A stretch of DNA of 64,000 nt from Megalobrama amblycephala. Its lineage: Eukaryota; Chordata; Actinopteri; Cypriniformes; Xenocyprididae. The translations under genes and the position numbers were made by a program. Below the pieces are notes generated by a model. It was not told where the DNA came from. It ran no database searches and saw only the letters and a list, made by a program, of their open reading frames with translations. Positions within the stretch are counted from its first letter, which is position 1. Each line of letters opens with the position of its first letter. This document shows, piece after piece, positions 1-11,343 of the stretch. The DNA is taken from positions 18,187,414-18,251,413 of the forward strand of contig NC_063052.1 of NCBI RefSeq assembly GCF_018812025.1, read 5' to 3'.

Positions 1-290
1 CACACATGGGACTCAAGTGATGAGGCCTGTGATGTCATCTTTATGTGCCAAGAGTCAGTGTTGCTTTAGGAGAGGTCACCTTAAAGGCAGTGAGGCAGAT
101 CAAGATCCACTGAGCCTATTGAGTAATGACACACCACACAAAGCCCTTCCTCCAAATCACTTGCTATAATCTTAACCAGACTGCAGTGACTCTGAGCTGT
201 CTGTGTGTCCTTCACCACTGCTGGATGTCTGTTACAGCTCTATTACAATGTTATAGAAATGTTATGACAAAGGAATAAGCCACATAAGAA
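1..290. other. Non-coding, nothing recognised
   Basis: AT-rich sequence before the first foldback element. I see no exon, RNA gene or clear repeat end. Confidence 0.4.
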
Positions 291-1063
291 AGCATTAGTT
301 CACTTTGAAATGAAAATTAGCCCAAGCTTTACTCACCCTCAAGCCATCCTAGGTATATATGACTTTCTTCTTTCTGATGAACATAATTGCAGAAATATTA
401 ATAAATATCCTGACGCATGAGAGCTTTATAATGGCAGTGATAGGGTTCAATGAGTATGAGCAGAAGAAAGTGCATCCAGCCATCATAAATATGTGCTCCA
501 CACAGCTCTGGAGTGTTAATAAAGGCCTTCTGAAGTGAAACAATGCATTTATGTAAACAAAATCCATATTTAACAAGTTATGAAGTCAAATATCGAGCTA
601 CAGCCAGACCGCCTTCCGTATACTGGTTACAAAAAAAGTGTAAACTGGTGTCACGTCAATTACACTTTTTCCGTAAGTTTAATAGGGAAGGCGCATGACG
701 TAGTGTAAACTTTGTGAACTGCAAGAGTTTTACACTTTCTGCGTACGCTGAATACGGAAGGCAGTCTGGTGGAAGCTCGATACTTGACTTAATAACTTGT
801 TTTTACACAAACAGAAGGCCTTTATTAACCTTCCTGAGCCAGGTGGAGCACATATTTATGATGGATGGATGTGGATTGAAGCTTTTTCTTTAGCTCATAC
901 TCATTGAACCCTATCACTGCCATTATAAATTCCGGATGCGTCAGGATATTTATTAATATTTCTTCAATTATGTTCATCAGGAACATGAAAGTCATATACA
1001 CCTAGGATGGCTTGAGGGTGAGTAAAGCTTGGGCTAATTTTCATTTCAAAGTGAACTAATCCT
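291..1063. mobile_element. Foldback MITE, ~770 bp, TTAGTTCACTTT family
   Basis: The left end reads AGCATTAGTTCACTTTGAAA and the right end is its inverted copy, followed by TTAA at 1064-1067. The arms match over about 300 bp each (both include the block around TATAATGGCAGTGATAGGG), so transcripts would form a long hairpin. The centre carries two inverted copies of a GTGTAAACT-type motif. It has no coding capacity; the small ORF at 349-576 is part of one arm. Confidence 0.8.
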
Positions 1064-2026
1064 TTAATGGGTGCTATTTGACATGATGCAAAACAAAGTA
1101 CCTAAAATAACCCTAAACATGACAAAATCATTGATCCTAATCAGATGTTACGTGATGCTGCGTCACATGATAAAAGGTATCTTTTTCATGTTAATCAGAG
1201 TTTTGGCCTAACCAGCTGTGTCGGTGAAATGTGATGTGTGACAGGGGATTCTATTTTTGGAATGGTTTCTATTTCTGCAACATCACGGCTGGAATTACAA
1301 ACTGTGTGTCCAATGACAATGAAAATCTTAGGTACTGATTATCTGCATTGGTTTCATTTTAGTTTGAATATTATTGTGTGTGTTTAACAGCCACAAAGAA
1401 AGTGACAATGGATCATTTACCTCATATCTTGAAAATAAATTGAAGCAAACAAGAACATTCAAACTGTGAACTCTATATGAACAAACAAGTGTATTATATA
1501 ATAACAAAAAAAACCTGCAACAGTCACTATGTATTTTAATAATGTTAAAATAGTTTTTTTTTATTTGATTATATACTCATCATTTAGTTTAAGGTGTGAG
1601 ACATTGCTTGCAGAGAGATCATGAAACATTTGCTTTCATAAAACATTAACAACCGTAATATAATGTAACGACGCCAATATATCAATAAATAATGTATTAC
1701 TTAGAAATGTGATAGCACACTTCTATTCAGCTAGCTGTATCATTTGAGGTATCATTGTCCATGGCACAAACAGTGCTAGATGAGTTTAATAAGTTCAATC
1801 TTTAGAGAATCCTAAGTATCAGCAAATGTAACAGTCATGCTTGCATTGGCAAACACCACTGATGAACTAATAAAACAAAAGTTAAAAGCTTATAATATCA
1901 TAAGGCTTTAGAAATGACATATGGTGCAATTACACAGTATCAAATAATTAGCACTGTGCTACTGTTGTTATTACAGTGCTGGAATTAAAATTTTAGATGA
2001 ATGATGAAATTCACACAGGGCTCTTA
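1064..2026. other. AT-rich non-coding, nothing recognised
   Basis: Between two foldback elements. There are no splice-flanked reading frames and no RNA gene that I can see. Confidence 0.4.
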
Positions 2027-2030
2027 TTAA

Positions 2031-2829
2031 AGCATTAGTTCACTTTCAAATAAAATTTTCCTGATAATTTACTCACCCCCATGTCATCCAAGATGTTCAT
2101 GTCTTTCTTTCTTCAGTCGAAAAGAAATTAAGGTTTTTGATTAAAACATTCCAGGATTATTCTCCTTATAGTGGACTTCAATGGCCTTCAAATGGTTGAA
2201 GGTCAAAATTATAGTTTCAGTGCAGCTTCAAAGGGCTTTAAACGATACCGGACGAGGAATAAGGGTCTTATCTAGCAAAACGATCAGTCATTTTCGAAAA
2301 AAAATGTAAATGTATATGCTTTATATAAACAAATGATCGCCCTCCAAGTGGTTCTGCCAAAACCGCACTTTCATATTCTTCAAAAAGCTTACGCTGTATG
2401 TCCTACGCCTTCCCTATTCTACTTACGGAAAAAACTTAACTGGTGACGCGTTCATTCCGTAAGTAGAATAGTTCCGTAAGAAGAATACAAAAGTGTGGTT
2501 TTGGCGGAAGCACTTGGAGGGCGATCATTTGTTTATATAAAGCATATACATTTAAAAAAAAATTTTAAATGACCAATCGTTTCGCTAGATAAGACCCTTA
2601 TTCCTCGTCTGGTATCGTTTAAAGCCCTTTGAAGCTGCACTGAAACTGTAATTTTGACCTTCAACCGTTTGGAGGGCATTGAAGTCCATTATAAGGAGAA
2701 TAATCCTGGAATGTTTTCATCAAAAACCTTAATTTCTTTTCGACTGAAGAAAGAAAGACTTGAACATCTTGGATGACATGGGGGTGAGTAAATTATAAGG
2801 AAAATTTTATTTGAAAGTGAACTAATCCT
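2031..2829. mobile_element. Foldback MITE, ~800 bp, with TTAA duplication
   Basis: Flanked by TTAA at 2027-2030 and 2830-2833. The ends are AGCATTAGTTCACTTTCAAA and its inverse. The arms of about 370 bp include inverted copies of TCTTATCTAGC(A/G)AAACGA around a centre near 2430. It shares the terminal ~30 bp with the 291-1063 element but has different internal sequence, so it is a second subfamily. Confidence 0.8.
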
Positions 2830-2833
2830 TTAA

Positions 2834-3585
2834 TATATTTTAGCAAACTGTAATTCAGTGGTTGTTATCCAGCAGCCTCTGAGATACTAACTGTGAATGT
2901 TACAGTACTGGAATATGCAGGTGTAAGGCTAGCACTCCTCAAACCAGCACATAGAACTGGGTTGCTACTAAAAATCTCTATATATCAACTAAAACTCAAA
3001 CTAAAATATCTTTATGTGTCACAAAAGTCAATATTACAAAGTGTAAATATCAGCCATTAGCGGTGATTCAGAAGACTACAGGAATTTTACATTCAAGCAC
3101 ATTACATAAGCAAAAATGCTCCCTCACATTTTAAGCAACTGTATTTTAAGTGTAACAAAAATACTTGACATCTAATTAATAGCCAGGCCCACACAGAATC
3201 TGCACCCACAGAACTCCACGGAAACACTTTAATATTCATATGAAAGTTTAAAGTCACCATGAAATCAGAAATTCTTCTTCTTCTTTTTTTCTTTCTTTCT
3301 TTCATTTTTTTTTTATATAAATGATTTATCTGTTGTTGTGGAAATTCCCAATACTAATCTGACTTCACCACTGACAATTCAAACAACCTCCAGTTGTCAA
3401 TATAATATAATATAATACTACAGTACTAATACAGTACTACAGTACCTTCGGGGTAATTCCCGTCCCGAATATAATACAATATAATACTACAGTATCTCGA
3501 GGTAATTGCCTTCTTGAATACTTCTAATACATTTCCAATACTTCGAGGTAATTCCCCTCCCGAAGTAAGGTGACGCGTCCTGTCA
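2834..3585. repeat. AT-rich non-coding with short local duplications at 3410-3560
   Basis: A segment containing TACAGTA..., CGGGGTAATTCCCGTCCCGAA and related GAGGTAATTCCC units is repeated three times in imperfect form between about 3430 and 3565. A T-rich CTTT run lies at 3276-3313. No coding is seen. Confidence 0.45.
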
Positions 3586-3925
3586 AGAAGCTACTATCAC
3601 TACCTCAATCACACATGAGCACACAGGTCTTTAGCATCTACACTCTCTCACTGTCCTTCTCAAGTGTATGCTGGTTCGACACAGGATCATTAATTCTAAC
3701 TCAGTGTTGGAAGACTATAGAGTCGCTCTCGGGGTGAGGCTGTAATACTCTATCACTGTCTCTGCTGTGGTCTTTTAAGCATAGAATCTTTAGTACTTCT
3801 ATTCTATTCTTCTATCCTTATGTTCTATTTGTATTATTCTTCTTTATGTAAAGCACTTTGAATTACCATTGTGTATGAAATGTGCTATACAAATAAAATT
3901 GCCTTGCCTTGCCTTGCCTTGCCTA
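3586..3925 (+). mobile_element. 3' end of an L2-type LINE (or derived SINE) with pentamer tail
   Basis: The segment ends ATGTAAAGCACTTTGAATTACC...AAATGTGCTATACAAATAAAATTG followed by a (CCTTG)n tail at 3902-3924. This tail is characteristic of fish L2-clade LINEs and the SINEs that use them. The element is 5' truncated, as is typical for target-primed insertions. No reading frame remains. Confidence 0.65.
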
Positions 3926-4766
3926 TTCCTTACCTGACACGACTTCCAAGTTGCTCTTTGCAGAAATTAAGTTTTATTTACGGCTGGGAGGTCACTCGTC
4001 ACAACAATAGAGTGAGTCTCAATGAATAGAAAGATACATGCACATTTAAGTCTTACAGTTGAGTAAAAATCAATGTCTATTTCACTGTGATTTGTTCTGG
4101 TGATTGGTTTGTAATGATCTAAGCTAATCATATGACTGGTCTTTGACATGAGCATCCTTAGTCTGCATTTTCTGAACATTTCATGTTGACAAAATATTTC
4201 TATCACACTGTGCACATTGTTTGTTTTATAAACCATGTGCCCTCATAATCTTTAATCGATGCTCTTGTGATGACATCTCTTCTCTTCTCTGATGATGTGT
4301 TTACTGGTGCAAGGTCGGGACACCGGTCACTCACATGAGATCACAGCAACAGCAAACCACAACCATCTAACCGCATCCAATCAAATCCAAAAAGACAAAA
4401 TCAAGTCCCCGCCTTACATTTTTCTTGTTCAAAAACCCATTTCACTTGGATGTACGCCACACTAAGGAAGAAAAGACTATATTGCAACTTCCATTTAATG
4501 CCGACTTTAACATGTTTACCATGTTTAAATCCATTTCCCCGAAAATGTGCAAAAAAAATGTTGGAAAAAAAGATTCCATCTGAATCTCTAAATGACCATT
4601 GAGCTCTCAACTTAGTCTCTGCGCTACAGGGAGTTCTCATGATGGCCATGTGGCCAAAGACAATAAGGACAGATCGCCACTATGATGGAACGGTAGCCAC
4701 CGACCTCAAACTGAGCAAGAGTGATGGTGAGACACCAGATAAAATGAAGAGGGGAAGAGAACAAGA
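3926..4766. other. Non-coding, nothing recognised
   Basis: Mixed-composition sequence. The small open frames at 3967-4236 and 4401-4649 lack family motifs and splice context. Confidence 0.35.
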
Positions 4767-5501
4767 CTTAAAGCAGAACTAAGTAATTTTTTACCTTCAT
4801 AAATAGTTTTCTAAATCCTTACGATGGTTAATTGACTTGAAGTGGTGTGTTTGAGGCGAGCACTAACCCCCTCTGGCATGTCTACGCCAGAATACAGCAC
4901 TTGCAAGTTGAGCTGCATCGACCCGACACAATCTCGCCTCAAGTTCACGTTCACGCGAGAGTGACAAAATGCTTTACGGTAATTCAAAAACAATGTATAT
5001 ATTATGACTTTATAAGACAATTTCGAAAATTACCCACCTCCATCGAGTGTACTGTATTTGCAAATTACCCACCTCCTCTGTCTTGTACTGTATTTGCAAA
5101 ACTACTGTGCTGGTGAGTGTTGTTGTCATTGTAGTCCAGAGCTGCGCTTGGAGTATTTACGACAGTATGATTCACTGAAGGAATGTCAGTAGGGTGTAAG
5201 CAGATCATATGAAAATAAAATGAGAATATACGAATTCACGAATTAGCCACCAATTTGCCAAAATGTACAATAGTTACGTATTGCCATGAGAGTGTGTCGG
5301 ATGGTAGTTGGGTATGCTCAGTTACTGTTGGGGATTGTAAAAAGTGCTGAGAATGTAACATGGTAATCTTACAACTATAAGTATTACAATTTTATATAGG
5401 AAAATTGGGTTTTTATAAAGTAATACTGTACATATATAGGAAATACCAAATCACATGCACAATGATTTACATGTGGTTACAACTGCAGGTTACTGCTTTT
5501 A
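4767..5501. mobile_element. Possible TTAA-flanked MITE
   Basis: TTAAAGCAGAACTAAGTAAT at 4767 and the inverted-looking GGTTACTGCTTTTAA at the far end could be the termini of a ~730-bp element. The terminal match is short and I am unsure of the right boundary. Confidence 0.3.
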
Positions 5502-5749
5502 ACAGTGAGCACATGACAATTCTAGTCTACGAAACGTTTGTTGGATTTACATGATTTAATTTTGTATATTGGTTCCACATGAATCAATGAAGTTAAACAA
5601 GCATAATTTGTTTATGTAACTTCAACATTGTGGAATTAAGTCATTTTAAGTGACCATATTACATAGTCTCAAAGTGAATTTTACATGGCTCCCTGACATG
5701 ATTTAGGCATTCAATTCTATTCTGTACTATCTTGTTAATAAACTTTTAA

Positions 5750-5960
5750 AGGATTAGTTCACTTTCAAAAAAATTTTTCCTGATAATTTACTCACCATCC
5801 AAGATGTTCATGTCTTTCTTTCTTCAGTCTAAAAGAAATTAAGGTTTTTGATGAAAACATTCCAGGATTTTCCTCCTTATAGTGGACTTCAATGGTCTCC
5901 AAACGGTTGAAAGTCAAAATTGCAGTTTCAGTGCAGCTTCAAAGGGCTTTAAACGATATT
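5750..5960. mobile_element. Left half of a foldback MITE of the 2031-2829 subfamily
   Basis: It starts AGGATTAGTTCACTTTCAAA after TTAA (5746-5749) and follows the left arm of the 2031-2829 copy through GGGCTTTAAACGATA, then diverges at about 5960. The right arm is absent, so this is a truncated copy. Confidence 0.7.
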
Positions 5961-6311
5961 CATATGCAAAGCATGCTGGGAACAAGCCCTGCACAGTTTC
6001 AGTTAATGCAACACAAATCATTAATGTAATCCCAACACAAACGGAATCAGTAAACTTCAATTTTACATTAAGCGGATTGAACACAATCAAATTAAGTTAG
6101 GACAAAATATATAGAAATTGTGTTGCTTTAGCTAATTTTAATCAAGCAATTTGAACAAGCAGCAAAAATATTTTTTTTTTCAGTGTATAAAAGATGTTTC
6201 AGTTTCATATTACTAAAGATACTAAAGTTAATCAATGCACAAAACAAATTTACAGCCCCTTAATGTGAATCCACTTCAGAATTTGCCCTTGACCAATAGA
6301 CTGCATAATAA

Positions 6312-6363
<52 letters not shown>

Positions 6364-7439
6364 AATTCTGTGTAAAGTGCAAAAATTAGGGAAGGAAAGA
6401 AACAAGGACTGTAAACAGCAGAGCATAAATGATATTGCAGCTGTGAGCTTCAATATGCAGCACAGTGTATCAAGGGCTCAGACTGCAGACAGAGAGAAAG
6501 ATGGTATTTCTGCTCATCTTCATCATTCCAGCCAAATTGAACAGATTCCAGTGTGTTCTGTGAGTGGGAGGCAAACAAGGTGAGGTGGGATTGGAAATCT
6601 ATATTCTTCATACCTAGTGAGTGTAGTCAAGCTGTATTGCAAAACCTAGTGAGCTGTCTACCTATATATGCTATACCCAAAAATGTTTATATCAGGAGTG
6701 TACATAAAAATACTGTCTATAGGTAGGCAGTTCACCAAGTTTTGGAACAGATATGCTTGTATAACAATCCTTTATTTTTGTAGCTTTATTGAAGTAAACC
6801 TGAAATGACTTTGTAAGACAGTATTAAGCCTCCACACACTGGTTTATTTCTCTACAGTGCTGTTGGTTGCCATCAAACAGAATAATGTCTCTTCATGTGT
6901 CGTCTGCCCACGTTACTGCTGCAGGCTCTCACAGTGAGCAGTAACTGACATTGTACAAGGACACTTTCTTCATGGACCAAACAGTGTCACTAGCAGTATT
7001 GGAAAGCAACTAACTAAAAGTAACAACACTCGATTTTTTTTAACACAAAGCTTTGATATTGTGGTCACGTCTGTTTAGGTTTTGTTCATGTTTTAATGTT
7101 TATGAAATTTAGTCAGTCATGTTTCCTGTTTCATGTCATGTGATTCCCTGTTTCCCTAATGTGATCCTTTCATATATTCCTGCCATGTGGTTCCTTAGTT
7201 CACTTTCTGATTGTTTTATTAGGTGAGTTTAACGTAATGCGGTGCTGCGCAAACAAAATCGTGCTGTGCAAAAGTAATGCTGACAAAATCATGTTTTTAT
7301 AACAATAAAAACTCTTTTCATGTAATATTAATGTTATATTGTGTCATGTTTATCAAAATAAAACTGATAAAAATATAGACCCTACTGTATGCATATTTAA
7401 ATATTGTTGAACTTTATTTTTGTACATACAGATACTGTA
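5961..7439. other. Non-coding sequence around the tetranucleotide array
   Basis: Apart from the (AAAG)n run I recognise nothing. Small ORFs at 6377-6583 and 6250-6453 overlap the array or lack support. Confidence 0.35.
6308..6364. repeat. (AAAG)n microsatellite
   Basis: Uninterrupted GAAA/AAAG tetranucleotide array of about 14 units. Confidence 0.95.
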
Positions 7440-7443
7440 TTAA

Positions 7444-7899
7444 AGGGTTAGTTCACCTAAAAATGAAAATAATGTCATTTATTACTCACCATCATGTCGT
7501 TCTACACATGTAAGGCCTTCATTCAACTTTGGAACACAAATTAAGATATTTTTGATTGAACCCAATGGCTCAGTGACTCGGAGCACCAAAGTCACAAAGT
7601 CAGTTTAGCTGTTTGATAGGAGATCCGAGTCACTGATTCGATTCGCAAAGCTCCGAAGCAGTGTTTTGAAATCGGCCCATCACTATATTGTTGTAAAGTC
7701 GTTATTTTGTTTTTTTGGACCTTTATGGATCTCGAGAGAGGAAGTGTCATTGCTGTGAATGCAGGCCTCACTGAGCCATCGGGTTTAATCAAAATATCTT
7801 AATTTGTGTTCCGAAGATGAATGAAGGCCTTACGGGTGTAGAACGACATGATGGTGAGTAATAAATTACATTATTTTCATTTTTGGGTGAACTAACCCT
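7444..7899. mobile_element. TTAA-flanked foldback MITE, GGGTTAGTTCACC subfamily
   Basis: TTAA at 7440-7443 and 7900-7903 bracket a 456-bp element with ends AGGGTTAGTTCACC and its inverse. The arms share AAAATGAAAATAATGT and the ATCATGTCGTTCTAC block. A close relative lies at 39420-39977. Confidence 0.8.
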
Positions 7900-8370
7900 T
7901 TAAGCAGTACATTCAAGTATTGAATGAAGTGTTACTGTTGCTACATGAGAACATCTGAAACGTCTGTGTATTTGACAAAATATTGCATAATTCACTTCAT
8001 CTGTGATAAAGTACGCAAACAGTGAACAAGCCTCACTATGGGAGGAAGAATCTGTCCGACTTCAAGTCTCCGTTTTCAACTCCTCCCTCTCTGCAACCAG
8101 CAGATCTCGCCCATCGGTGGAAGCCTGGTATAGTTTAACTCGAACACACCTATTGCCTTATTACCTATTCCCTACATAGTGGGGACCAAATGTCCTAACA
8201 AAGATAGTAATAAGTTTTGACTTTGTGGGGATATTTTTGGTCCCCATGAGGAAAACAATTTATAAATCATATGAAATTGTTTTGTTTTCTGTGATGGGTA
8301 GGTTTAGTGGATATAATATACAGTTTGTACAGAATAAGAATAAAAATCATTATGTGTATGGAAATTCAAC

Positions 8371-8398
8371 GTGTGTGTGTGTGTGCGTGTGTGTGTGT
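8371..8398. repeat. (GT)n microsatellite
   Basis: About 14 GT units with one GC interruption. Confidence 0.9.
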
Positions 8399-8798
8399 CC
8401 GATGCAGTGCAGTCACCTGAGCTCTTGAGAGGGTCTGTCAGCATATGATGAGTAGATCATTACTGGCTGTTGAATTGTTTCTGTTGGCTGGTGAGACCCA
8501 GGGACCACTTACATGTCATTGAGACCACAACAAAATAAATTATACAGCATACATACACTCATAAGCACCTAATAAAACATTCAAGCATTCTTCATCGTCA
8601 AGAGGGAGAAATTAAAAGCTTCCGTTTCCTTGACCTTACAAACTGAATTGCAGTAAAAAGCACTAAAAAGTGAAAATAAAAAGCAAATCAAACTTTAAAT
8701 ACTAAAGCCTTAAAATGAAAAAGGTTCCACTCAATATATTGCCTGCCATAATTGATGTGGTAACACTTACAATAAGGTCTCATTAGTTACTGTTAGTT

Positions 8799-10123
8799 TG
8801 TTACGAACACTGCTCTGAGACTTGGCTGAAGATCCAAATGCAGTCTTTATTAAGGGTACTCCAAAGAGTAGTCAAAAGCAGGCAAATGTCCAAACACACC
8901 GAGATCAGATAATCCAAACAGGGTAAAATAAAAACAACCAGGCTGAAGACAAGAACACAGGATCCAGGACAAGACAGGAGGTCAGACAACATTGCTAACA
9001 TACTAGCAAGACTACAAAGAAAGCATAGGAAGACAACACTTAAACCAGAGCAAACAAGGTACTGTAACAATACAGAGGTGTACTGAATGAAGCTATAATG
9101 AGTCCAGGCAAAGGATCATGGGAAATGTAGTCATTAATAGTAACAGAGACAAAAGGAGTGCCCTCTGGAGGAGCTAATGGGCACTCCAGCTGGAGGATGT
9201 GACATAGCCCCCATGCAGCGCTGATGGGACTGAAGATCACCACAGCGGAGCAGAAGACCACCACAGCAGCGTAGACAAGTCTGAAGACCTCCACGGTGGA
9301 GCAAAAACCACAATGTCACATACTATTTAGAATGGATAGTATGCACATTGAGACGCAGGCTGAGACTCTGTCATGGTGGCCATGATGGCTGGATACTCTG
9401 TTGTGGCGGCCATGACGGCTGGAGACTCTGATGTCGGAACCACAGGACTAGAAGGCGCTGAAAGCACAGGACTAGCGACCATTAGAATTGGACCTGCTGG
9501 AAACCATGGTGGGCCAAGCTCCGATGCCACCGGAGCTTGATATGTACTGCCCCCTCCCAAAAAAATGTTTAGGGGAAACGTCCATCCTCAGCCTCCCCAA
9601 CTGTGAAGGAGCATCAACTCAACAACAGCGCATAGTCATATACATTTGTAACGGGTAGTTAAGCTCCCCTCCCGGAAGCCATGATTTAATAGGTCCGTTA
9701 AGCCCATGGCGAAAAATGTCCTTCAGTGCAATTTTATTAAACGGTATCTGGAATGACAACTCACAAAACCGCTGGACATATTCCCCAATTGATGTTTGAT
9801 AATCAAAACAGGGTAAAATACAAACAACCAGGCTGAACACAAGAACACAGGATCCAGGACAAGAAGACAAGAACACAGGCTCCAAGACAAGAAGACAGGA
9901 GCTCAAACAACAGGGGTAACATACTAGCAAGACTACACAAAGAATGCACAGGAAGAAACCACTTAAATAAGCCAGAGGAAACAAGGTTATACACAGGTGT
10001 ACCGAATAAAGCCATAATGAGTCCAGGCAAAGGATTATGGGAAATGTAGTCCTTAATAGCAACAGAGACAAAAGGAATGCCCTCTGGAGGAGCTCATGGG
10101 CACTCCAGCTGGAGGATGTGACA
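8799..10123 (-). mobile_element. Truncated LTR retrotransposon, two LTRs and gag remnant
   Basis: Two direct repeats, 8799-9204 and 9798-10123, both end GGAGGATGTGACA and share a ~325-bp body. The longer one runs TG...CA and contains AATAAA on the minus strand (CTTAATAAAGACTGC), as expected for an LTR read leftward. Between them the minus strand has a gag-like piece with IGEYVQRFCELSFQIPFNK and a Pro/Ala-rich repeat coding stretch (9327-9560). No protease, RT or integrase is present. The 5' LTR is missing about 80 to 130 bp at its gag-proximal end, so the copy is dead. It sits inside the outer repeat at 8758-11343. Confidence 0.7.
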
Positions 10124-10250
10124 TGATTAATTCATTAACTTACATCAACTAACAATGAGCAATACATTTGCATTTGAATTTTACAGTATGTATTAATGTT
10201 TGTTAATGCTAGTTATAAAAATAAAACTGTTTATTGCTAGTTCATGTCTA

Positions 10251-11172
10251 CGGAAGAGGATTAGGGCCAAGCAATAATAAAAAAATAAAACCATCTCGAG
10301 ATTAAAGTTGTTAAATTTCGAGAAAAAACTCGTTAAATTTCGAGAAAAAAGTCGAAGTAAAATGTTGAGAATAAACTTGTTAAATTACGAGAAAAAACTC
10401 GTTAAATTTCGAGAAAAAGGTTGAGATAAAATGTTGAGAACCTCATTAAATTATGAGAAAAAAGTCGTTAAATTACGAGAACAAATTCGTTAAATTATGA
10501 GAAAAATTTTAAATTTCGAGAAAAAAGTCAAGATAAAATGTTGAGAATAAAGTCATTAAATTACGAGAAAAAAGTTGTTAAATTACGAGAAAAAAACTCG
10601 TTAAATTTCGAGAAAAAAGTCGAGATTAAATGTTGAGAATAAAGTCATTAAATTACGAGAAAAAAGTTGTTAAATTATGAGAACAAACTCGTTAAATTTC
10701 GAGAAAAAAGTCGAGATAAAATGTTGAGAATAAAGTCATTAAATTACGAGAATAAAGTCATTAAATTACGAGAAAAAAGTTGTTAAATTATGAGAACAAA
10801 TTCGTTAAATTACGAGAATAAATTCGTTAATTTAATGACTTTATTCTCAACATTTTATCTCGACTTTTTTCTCGAAATTTAACGACATTTTTCTCATAAT
10901 TTAACGAATTTGTTCTCGTAATTTAACAACTTTTTTCTCGTAATTTAATGACTTTATTCTCAACATTTTATCTCGACTTTTTTCTCGAAATTTAACGAGT
11001 TTTTTCCTCGTAATTTAACGAGGTTTTTTTCCTCGTAATTTAACGAGTTTATTCTCAACATTTTATCTCGACTTTTTTCTTGAAATTTAATGAGTTTTTT
11101 CTCGAAATTTAACAACTTTAATCTCAAGATGGTTTTATTTTTTTATTATTGCTTGGCCCTAATCCTCTTCCG
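10251..11172. mobile_element. 922-bp near-perfect palindrome of AAATTtCGAGAAAAAA-type tandem units
   Basis: The ends CGGAAGAGGATTAGGGCCAA and the exact inverse lie next to TA on both sides (10249-10250, 11173-11174). Inside, each arm is a tandem array of ~18-bp units (GTTAAATT-x-CGAGAAAAAA) organised in a higher-order repeat of roughly 90 bp with GTCGAGATAAAATGTTGAGA. The arms flip orientation at about 10830. This is a non-autonomous element with no ORF. Confidence 0.85.
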
Positions 11173-11343
11173 TACATGTCAGATTAGGTGCATTAAATAA
11201 TATTAACAGATACAACTTCTGATTTTAATAATGTATCAGCAAATACTGAAATTAACATTAACCAAGACTGGTCGATGCTTTAGAAGTATTTCACTGTTAA
11301 TGTTAACTAATGTTAACAAATGGAACCGTATTGTAAAGTGTTA

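Larger units (their letters stand above)
8758..11343. mobile_element. Outer hAT-like repeat interrupted by an LTR element and a palindromic array
   Basis: The left end GGTAACACTTACAATAAGGT and the right end ACCGTATTGTAAAGTGTTAT are inverted copies, and both sides continue into the TTAGTTAA/AACTAACA-rich body typical of a common cyprinid repeat. Body pieces at 8758-8798, 10124-10248 and 11175-11343 are collinear parts of one element; the intervening sequence is two later insertions. Confidence 0.65.

Noticed and set aside
8801..9294. Hydrophobic minus-strand ORFs resembling membrane proteins
   Set aside because: They lie in the LTR of the retroelement and the second LTR encodes similar but frame-shifted text.
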